Virus record (IMG/VR): IMGVR_UViG_3300045284_000147
Coordinates: 1-63,784 of that record
DNA length: 63,784 nucleotides
Reading direction: 5' to 3' (one strand)
DNA from: a virus
Each line of letters starts with the position of its first letter. Positions within the stretch are counted from its first letter, which is position 1. The notes beneath the pieces are model-generated. The model saw only the letters and a list, made by a program, of their open reading frames with translations, was not told the origin of the DNA and ran no database searches. The position numbers and the translations under genes are program-made. Below, piece after piece: positions 60,003 through 63,784 of the stretch.

Positions 60003-60222
60003 TGGCGTAGGGATCGCGCCCCTCATTGAGCTTGTGCATTCGTGCCACGTACACGCGGCGCATGATACGTACTTTCTCGGGATGCGCGGACGACCACTCC
60101 CGTTGCCTCGCTGCGGCGCACTCCTTGCAGTAGTAGTGCAGCCCGTCGAGGGATTGCCGGTTCCTCCCGAATTCGGCAACGGGTTTCGCCTTCTTGCAGG
60201 TCGGACATTTCTTGGTTCTCAC
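59995..60222 (-). CDS. zinc-ribbon protein, 75 aa
   Basis: GTG 60222 is the likely start; no strong ribosome binding site is visible. Two cysteine pairs, CPTC (residues 6-9) and CKEC about 23 residues later, flank a LDGLHYYC segment, a pattern usually found at the N-terminus of phage HNH proteins but here present alone. First gene of the leftward unit. It may bind DNA or act as a nuclease helper. Confidence 0.65.
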   Translation of the reverse strand: MRTKKCPTCKKAKPVAEFGRNRQSLDGLHYYCKECAAARQREWSSAHPEKVRIMRRVYVARMHKLNEGRDPYAND

Positions 60223-60282
60223 GCGCGGAGGGTACGCGCAGCAAGTTCTATTAGCAACCCCCCACCTATTTCAGGATAGATA

Positions 60283-60299
60283 ATCAACCTAGGAGGTTG
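60283..60299 (+). promoter_or_regulatory. hairpin TCAACCT-AGG-AGGTTGA with embedded ribosome binding site
   Basis: Seven-base perfect arms around AGG give a hairpin whose loop and right arm contain AGGAGG. The same shape (TTAACCT, TGG, AGGTTAA on the minus strand) precedes the Acb2-like gene at 58276. Here no convincing reading frame follows, so its role is unclear. Confidence 0.4.
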
Positions 60300-60401
60300 A
60301 ATTGGAAAAGTTGGGAATTCTATGCGTGGGATGGAGGTACGAGTCCACCCGCGCCCGCGCTTTCCCCCCTGCGGGTCGGTTTGCGAAAAAGAATTCTTTG
60401 T

Positions 60402-60421
60402 CGTGTGTGCATGCACACACG
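60402..60421. repeat. 20-base palindrome, copy 3 of the family
   Basis: CGTGTGTGCATGCACACACG, intergenic. The next inverted repeat (60423-60446) and a promoter start immediately downstream, so this copy is part of the control region of the 60535 gene. Confidence 0.9.
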
Positions 60422-60422
60422 C

Positions 60423-60446
60423 GTCAACTATCCCGGAATAGTTGAC
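60423..60446. promoter_or_regulatory. inverted repeat overlapping the -35 box (operator candidate)
   Basis: GTCAACTAT, six bases, ATAGTTGAC: nine-base perfect arms. The right arm contains the first bases of the TTGACA of the promoter at 60442, so a bound protein would block RNA polymerase. Confidence 0.6.
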
Positions 60447-60469
60447 ACGCTGCCGAATATCAGGACAAT
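60442..60469 (+). promoter_or_regulatory. candidate sigma70 promoter of the 60535 gene
   Basis: TTGACA (60442-60447), 16-base spacer, GACAAT (60464-60469). The start near 60476 would give a leader of about 60 bases before the ATG at 60535. The -35 box is consensus and the -10 box matches at four of six positions. Confidence 0.6.
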
Positions 60470-60534
60470 GGGAACTGTCGAAGCGAGTCTGATCCCGTTC
60501 GGGTTACCGGTCGCGGCGATAGGAGAATCGCACC

Positions 60535-61170
60535 ATGGCTAAATCAGCCAGCAAGGCGAAGAAAACGGCCGTAGCATCGGCCGTGCAAGCGGCGCATTCC
60601 GCGCTGATCACGATCCTGTGCACATATCAGGATCAAACGGCCGCGAATGTCGCGGCGACCGAATCGCGCAGCAAGCAAGAATGCGCGATCCTGATCACGC
60701 TCTGGACTGCGAGCGTGGATCGTGCGGCCGACTGTATCGCGCTGTTGGGCGACGGTCAGAAATCGACCAAAAAGGTCGATGGCGTCAAGGGGAGCGTGGT
60801 CGATGCGCTCGTGAAACAGTACGCTGACAAGCTCCACGTCAATGTGCGCTCGGAAGTGCACAAGATGCGGACCGTGTTTCACGGTTTGCATCTGCCTGCG
60901 GTCCGCGAAGCTGCGGAAAAGCGCGGGCTGCGCGCAGCGTACGAAGCTGCGAAGCCGAAAGCTGCGGCCGAGGTCGAGGTCGCGGTCGCGGCTAAGCCCG
61001 CAGGTAGCGCGGTGGATCGTGTTGCTGCGATCCTGTTGGAAGAGGGAGGATTCGACGCGGCGCTGACCGCGCTGCGGTCCTACTTCGTACGTGCGGCCGA
61101 TAGCATCGGTCTTGCGAAGCTGAGCGAGGTGGAAGTGCACCTCAGCTCGAAGACGAAGAAGACGGCGTAA
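60535..61170 (+). CDS. hypothetical basic Ala-rich protein, 211 aa, single-gene transcription unit
   Basis: ATG 60535 behind GGAGAATCGCACC. Lys/Ala-rich start (AKSASKAKKTAVASAV) and mainly helical body (QECAILITLWTASVDRAADC, DALVKQYADKLHVNVRSEV), an Ala/Val/Lys-rich linker (AKPKAAAEVEVAVAAKPAG) and a final helix ending in SSKTKKTA. The shape and charge suggest a DNA-binding or chromatin-like protein, but no family was recognised. Its own operator, promoter and strong terminator isolate it from other genes, which suggests high expression or separate control. Confidence 0.75.
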   Translation: MAKSASKAKKTAVASAVQAAHSALITILCTYQDQTAANVAATESRSKQECAILITLWTASVDRAADCIALLGDGQKSTKKVDGVKGSVVDALVKQYADKLHVNVRSEVHKMRTVFHGLHLPAVREAAEKRGLRAAYEAAKPKAAAEVEVAVAAKPAGSAVDRVAAILLEEGGFDAALTALRSYFVRAADSIGLAKLSEVEVHLSSKTKKTA

Positions 61171-61190
61171 GCCGGGCAGGTTGATGTACC

Positions 61191-61223
61191 GGGCGGGACG
61201 CGAAAGCGTCCCGCCCTTTTTTT
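61191..61223 (+). terminator. strong rho-independent terminator after the 60535 gene
   Basis: Eleven-base perfect stem GGGCGGGACGC / GCGTCCCGCCC with GAAA loop, followed by seven T residues (61217-61223). Confidence 0.95.
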
Positions 61224-61250
61224 GCGCTCATTTTTCGCGCCGTACCTTAG

Positions 61251-61278
61251 CGGTACTGTAGTAATGCTGGTCGGGTGA
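61251..61278 (+). repeat. direct repeat, first copy (CGGTACTGTAGT... element)
   Basis: CGGTACTGTAGTAATGCTGG continuing to TCGGGTG. It recurs at 61357-61383 with two changes, and its first 12 bases also occur at 3414. Each copy lies shortly upstream of a GCATGC palindrome. Confidence 0.7.
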
Positions 61279-61303
61279 GCGCGTCCTTGGTGTGTAAGTA
61301 CGA

Positions 61304-61321
61304 GTGTGTGCATGCCCACAC
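61304..61321. repeat. imperfect palindrome, copy 4 of the family
   Basis: GTGTGTGCATGCCCACAC: one mismatch (61309 versus 61316) between arms that are otherwise those of the family. A hybrid between the T-type and G-type cores. Confidence 0.75.
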
Positions 61322-61356
61322 GGCGCTCCAATCCTCTGGTACGTACGCTACTTAAG

Positions 61357-61384
61357 CGGTACTGTAGTAATACTGGTCGAGTGC
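61357..61384 (+). repeat. direct repeat, second copy (CGGTACTGTAGT... element)
   Basis: CGGTACTGTAGTAATACTGG continuing to TCGAGTG, directly before the 61385 palindrome. It differs from the first copy at two bases. Together they look like a duplicated control element. Confidence 0.7.
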
Positions 61385-61406
61385 GGGTGTGTGCATGCAC
61401 ACACCC
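61385..61406. repeat. 22-base perfect palindrome, copy 5 of the family
   Basis: GGGTGTGTGC joined to its reverse complement across AT. It ends the second CGGTACTGTAGT unit. Intergenic, followed by an AT-rich stretch. Confidence 0.9.
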
Positions 61407-61734
61407 CTATTCTTTTGCAGTTTTGGTACCTGATTCATACTATACCGGAAAAAGCCGGTTTGGCATGCACAAAATAGGACACTGGCATGGCGTATGCATT
61501 GCGAGAGGCAGGTATAACCCCTTATTTTTCTTCTTCTTCTTCTAATACTATACATACTAATAACAAAAGCAGCCTTTAAATGACACACACACGGTCATAG
61601 CGCGCGAGAGATTGCCGAAAAGGGTAAACCGTGCAAGTTAACTCTATCCCCACTAACGACTGGTCCTTATGAGGGTGTGTGATTGGGATCGCCCGTGCTT
61701 TTTTTAAACGATAACATAGTATCAGGAATTGTTC
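61407..61734. other. AT-rich non-coding stretch
   Basis: About 330 bases with no convincing gene, notably less GC-rich than the rest of the window. It includes a CTTCTTCTTCTTCT run with neighbouring TAATACTATACATACTAATA, and GCTTTTTTTAAACG near 61700. Short frames here lack ribosome binding sites. It could hold an origin or promoters; nothing decisive is visible. Confidence 0.5.
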
Positions 61735-61764
61735 TTGACATACAACGGCAACCACGAACATCAT
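61735..61764 (+). promoter_or_regulatory. weak promoter candidate for the 271-aa gene
   Basis: TTGACA (61735-61740), 18-base spacer, CATCAT (61759-61764). The -35 is consensus but the -10 matches at only four of six positions. A 12-residue frame with AAGGA upstream (ATG 61800) lies in the leader. Confidence 0.3.
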
Positions 61765-61848
61765 GCCGGGCAGACCCCCACTTATTTAAGGATTTACGCA
61801 TGCGCTGGCTGGACCTCCCCGAATTTTTCGTACTATAGGTAAACAAAA

Positions 61849-62664
61849 ATGGCCTTTTTCGATCCCTACATTTACGGCTACATGCGCTCCTTCGGCACAC
61901 CCCCAAGCCACTACCCGGCCTACCTTGCATCCCTCACCCCGCCGCAAATGCGGCGGTTCCGTCCCCGCGCCATCCCTGCCCAAACCTCCGACCCCAATAC
62001 CCACCCAGCTCAATTGAGCTGGGTCACCCCCGACATCCTCGTGCTCTCCAAAATCTACCTCGAAACCAGCACCCCCATCGAACAGGCCCGAACCCATGCC
62101 CACGCCACCAAGCAACGGCTGCTGGACGCCGCGCCGGGGCGTGCACGGGCCGGTGCGGCCCGTGCCCACCTGCATGCCCTGTCCCAGCTACTTGCTGCGT
62201 TAGTTCGTGAGTGGGATGCACACCAGAGAGTGCAGGCAGTCCGTCTGCCCGCTGTCACCAGCCCGGCCCACGACGCCGAACGCGCCGCCAAGCGCAAGCT
62301 CGCCCGCGAGCGCGAGCAACGCAAGCGTCTGCGTCACGAGCGTGCAATCGTGGAGGTTGAGTGGCTGCAGGCGAGGCTGGACTATGCCGACGCTCGACGC
62401 GAGTGTGCACGTACCCGTGGCCGCTTTCAGGGCATGCTTGGCGATCTCAGGACCACGCGTGCGCGGCTGCACTATCTTTACCCCACCGAAGCCGGGCGCA
62501 GGCACGTTGCCGGGGACATTCTGTTCGATGTCCGGCTGACACGCTCCGAATACCGCAAGGCACTCCTCATACGCAAAGCTGTGTACGCACGCTATAGGGA
62601 ATGCAAGGCCGCGATACGCAAACTGAGAACCAAGCACGCGTCAAAACAACAACCCACATCTTGA
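61849..62664 (+). CDS. hypothetical protein, 271 aa
   Basis: ATG 61849 with only a weak AGGT upstream. A hydrophobic/aromatic start (FFDPYIYGYMRSFG), a Pro/Ala-rich stretch, a helical part (EQARTHAHATKQRLLDAAPG, HALSQLLAALVREW) and a strongly basic Arg-rich second half (AKRKLAREREQRKRLRHERA). Residues about 52-58 are encoded by a 22-base perfect palindrome. High Arg and Ala suggest RNA or DNA binding, but the family is unknown. A frame of 816 bases in GC-rich DNA could arise by chance, though codon usage is consistent throughout. Confidence 0.55.
   Translation: MAFFDPYIYGYMRSFGTPPSHYPAYLASLTPPQMRRFRPRAIPAQTSDPNTHPAQLSWVTPDILVLSKIYLETSTPIEQARTHAHATKQRLLDAAPGRARAGAARAHLHALSQLLAALVREWDAHQRVQAVRLPAVTSPAHDAERAAKRKLAREREQRKRLRHERAIVEVEWLQARLDYADARRECARTRGRFQGMLGDLRTTRARLHYLYPTEAGRRHVAGDILFDVRLTRSEYRKALLIRKAVYARYRECKAAIRKLRTKHASKQQPTS
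62003..62024. repeat. 22-base perfect palindrome inside a coding region
   Basis: ACCCAGCTCAA joined to its reverse complement (centre AATT), inside the gene at 61849. Unrelated in sequence to the GCATGC family. Confidence 0.85.
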
Positions 62665-62690
62665 CTCATCCTGAGAGGATGAGATATAAT
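62661..62690 (+). promoter_or_regulatory. near-consensus sigma70 promoter (early promoter candidate)
   Basis: TTGACT (62661-62666), 18-base spacer, perfect TATAAT (62685-62690). It begins at the stop region of the 271-aa gene and points toward the small genes at 63324 onward. It is the best promoter seen in the window. The predicted start is near 62697. Confidence 0.75.
62665..62683. promoter_or_regulatory. inverted repeat between -35 and -10 (operator candidate)
   Basis: CTCATCCT, GAG, AGGATGAG: eight-base perfect arms occupying the promoter spacer. A protein bound here would exclude RNA polymerase. The HTH proteins at 5033 and 15335 are possible binders. Confidence 0.6.
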
Positions 62691-62753
62691 AGGTGTATGG
62701 TGGATGACATGGCGGCAGCAGGCTACGGCCCGGCCCCATGTCTACCTCCACGG

Positions 62754-62771
62754 GTGTGTGCATGCACACAC
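62754..62771. repeat. 18-base palindrome, copy 6 of the family
   Basis: GTGTGTGCATGCACACAC, inside the leader downstream of the 62661 promoter. It would fold as an RNA hairpin early in the transcript. Confidence 0.9.
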
Positions 62772-63089
62772 TCACAATTCGGCAGATACGAAGCCGGGTT
62801 GTACGTAGCAAGCAGAGACCACCGGACGTACGGGTGTGCAAGGCTTAGTGGATGGGATAGCACCGCAGGCTCCTAAAGGGCCGGTATCGGGCGAAGAAGC
62901 ACCACGGGAACGCAGGGACAGCAGCGAAGCGGGCACATGACCCCCCGCCTAGCAGCAGACCCTAATCCGACTGGTGTGGGATTCCATAACACGCTGCACC
63001 GTTCGTGGTAGTGCCTACGTATCAACCCAGCGGGTGGTAGTGGATGGGAGGGGCTGATGATCATTGGCCGTGATGCTCCCTAATCTACC

Positions 63090-63123
63090 GGCATGGATGA
63101 CGATGAGGCCCGTCATCCATGCC
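63090..63123 (+). terminator. 13-base-pair hairpin (weak terminator or RNA element)
   Basis: GGCATGGATGACG, eight-base loop, CGTCATCCATGCC, all arm bases paired. It is followed by TTCCTATAT and not a clean U tract, so termination is uncertain; an RNA-stability or protein-binding element is equally possible. Confidence 0.5.
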
Positions 63124-63319
63124 TTCCTATATGATCCATGCGCTCGCATGGAACACGCACGACAACAGGTCATGGCGCTACTGCGCTAAACCAACATGCT
63201 CACCTGAGTGCCGACTTCCATGCGACACATGCCCCTTTGGGGACGTAGCCCGATTGGGCTGCGTACTGCGATCTCACCACGAGATGGCAGTCTTTAGTCC
63301 AATCAATCAAGAGAGGTAA
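63119..63319 (+). CDS. possible Cys-rich protein, 66 aa
   Basis: A frame ending at TAA 63319, four bases before the next gene. It encodes several cysteines in order: CAKPTCSPEC, PCDTC, GCVL. The starts available (ATG 63119 or 63131) lack a ribosome binding site and sit in or near the 63090 hairpin, so this could be a structured RNA instead of a gene. Reported because of the cysteine pattern and neat spacing to the next gene. Confidence 0.3.
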   Translation: MPSYMIHALAWNTHDNRSWRYCAKPTCSPECRLPCDTCPFGDVARLGCVLRSHHEMAVFSPINQER

Positions 63320-63323
63320 TACC

Positions 63324-63515
63324 ATGCAATTGATGCAGAAACTCTTCGCCAACGCCGCCCTGCCCACCGACTTCTACCGCATGCGTGAACGCGCAGCGGA
63401 TGCGTGGTGGCAGGCCGAGATGGCGTTCATCGCCGACCGCGCGCACTACGCCGCGTGGTTCGGCCCGCTCGACAACGACGAGGCGGGTGTGGGCATGCCC
63501 ACACTGCAGTCATGA
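63324..63515 (+). CDS. hypothetical protein, 63 aa
   Basis: ATG 63324 behind AAGAGAGGTAATACC. Helical and aromatic (TDFYRMRERAADAWWQAEMAF). The C-terminal VGMPTLQS is encoded by a copy of the palindrome. Its stop overlaps the next start (ATGA). Function unknown. Confidence 0.65.
   Translation: MQLMQKLFANAALPTDFYRMRERAADAWWQAEMAFIADRAHYAAWFGPLDNDEAGVGMPTLQS
63487..63504. repeat. 18-base palindrome, copy 7 of the family
   Basis: GTGTGGGCATGCCCACAC, read in frame as VGMPT near the end of the 63-aa gene, as the copy at 453 is read VGMPTP. Confidence 0.9.
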
Positions 63516-63784
63516 ACACACCCCGCTGGGTTGTCGAAGCACGCAGGAACAAGTTCCTGCCCATTCTGATGCTGCACGCCGAAGCCGCAATCGCGGCTGA
63601 TCCTGATCTCTGGAATCACCTGCTGATGCTCATGGCGGCGATCCGCACCATCGAGTACGAGATCATGCGTACCTGCGACACATGCGGGCACGTCGAACCG
63701 TGCCTGCGCGAGCTGGTGACCACGGACCCCGAGTTCCACAAGTTCGTGTGTCGCAAGGACGTGTATGAGATGTGCGTCAAGCAC
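63512..63784 (+). CDS. open frame at window end, at least 91 aa, possibly the N-terminus of the metallopeptidase
   Basis: ATG 63512 overlaps the preceding stop (ATGA). The frame stays open to base 63784. It starts with a helix (RNKFLPILMLHAEAAIAADP) and has a CDTCGHVEPC cysteine cluster near residues 55-64 and a later Cys pair in CRKDVYEMC. The length is exactly 91 codons, so if the contig is circular it runs in frame into base 1 and would supply the missing start of the VWA/metallopeptidase. Otherwise it is a separate, truncated zinc-binding protein. Confidence 0.6.
   Translation, partial: MNTPRWVVEARRNKFLPILMLHAEAAIAADPDLWNHLLMLMAAIRTIEYEIMRTCDTCGHVEPCLRELVTTDPEFHKFVCRKDVYEMCVKH

Larger units (their letters stand above)
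62697..63323 (+). other. long structured leader without confident coding sequence
   Basis: About 630 bases between the promoter and the gene at 63324. It contains the palindrome at 62754, a 13-base-stem hairpin at 63090 and further short stems: CCATGC-GCTC-GCATGG near 63134, CCCC-TTT-GGGG near 63231 and AGCCC-GATT-GGGCT near 63247. A frame starting at the predicted transcription start (62697) ends at 62876 but has no ribosome binding site. It may be a regulatory RNA or untranslated leader. Confidence 0.45.

Noticed and set aside
60310-60375. tRNA-like pattern GGTACGAGTCC with flanking pairs
   Set aside because: The possible T-arm has a mismatch and no acceptor, D-arm or anticodon arm could be folded around it.
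60297-60542. Frame of 81 codons starting at TTG in the control region of the 60535 gene
   Set aside because: It spans the palindrome, operator and promoter, has no recognisable protein pattern, and overlaps the start of a better-supported gene. The ribosome-binding-like AGGAGG is explained by the hairpin at 60283.
61306-61545. 79-codon frame through the palindrome cluster
   Set aside because: Ends in a run of Phe from the CTT repeat, no ribosome binding site, and it runs through the repeated regulatory units.
1-63784. Lysogeny or RNA-polymerase genes
   Set aside because: No integrase, recombinase, ParA/ParB or single-subunit RNA polymerase motif was seen. The two HTH proteins alone do not establish a temperate phage.

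Overview
This window is almost certainly most or all of a GC-rich double-stranded DNA tailed bacteriophage genome (class Caudoviricetes). It carries a large terminase, a 725-residue portal, a scaffold-like protein, an N4-gp56-type major capsid protein, a T7/N4-style set of virion proteins including one giant 2,389-residue protein, and a phage replication set. No tape-measure, tail-tube, sheath or baseplate-hub gene is recognisable, so a short-tailed (podovirus-like) particle is the best guess. No integrase, RNA polymerase, rRNA or tRNA gene was recognised. The host cannot be named from the sequence. Initiation at ATG, GTG and TTG with ATGA, GTGA or TGATG stop/start overlaps is the rule, so most genes look translationally coupled.

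Layout. (1) About 1-18.5 kb, plus strand: early and replication genes. A VWA/metallopeptidase (5' end outside the window) is followed by many small unknown proteins and a Cro-like HTH gene with its own promoter. Then come family A DNA polymerase, an HNH nuclease, a RecB/Cas4-like nuclease, an overlapping VRR-NUC + SNF2-type helicase pair, a 3'-5' exonuclease, a possible ssDNA-binding protein with an acidic tail, a second HTH protein and a primase-helicase fusion. (2) A convergent hairpin at 18.54 kb ends the leftward transcription unit. (3) 18.6-60.2 kb, minus strand: late genes, to be read right to left. The order is a zinc-ribbon protein, a cassette of small membrane proteins and a lipoprotein, a small-terminase candidate, an Acb2/Tad1-like anti-defence protein, large terminase, portal, scaffold, capsid, adaptor, giant internal protein, then a long run of tail, collagen-like fibre, SPRY-domain and repeat proteins. 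A glycosyltransferase-methyltransferase fusion lies inside that run. (4) 60.2-63.8 kb, plus strand: a regulatory-looking region. It holds a monocistronic 211-residue gene with operator, promoter and terminator, a 271-residue unknown gene, a near-consensus sigma70 promoter with an inverted repeat between its -35 and -10 boxes, a roughly 630-base hairpin-rich leader, and then small genes running off the end.

The reading frame open at the right edge continues in frame into the frame open at the left edge. The contig may therefore be circular or circularly permuted, with the 62.66 kb promoter feeding the early genes at position 1. Under that reading, all seven copies of a GTGTG-N-GCATGC-N-CACAC palindrome fall within one arc of roughly 7 kb around the junction and none lies in the other 57 kb.

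The observations most worth following are the palindrome family, the Acb2/Tad1-like gene between the two terminase genes, the operator/promoter/structured-leader region, the sugar-transferase/methyltransferase among tail genes, and the unusual repeat proteins of the tail. All domain names come from motifs read by eye; no database search was run.
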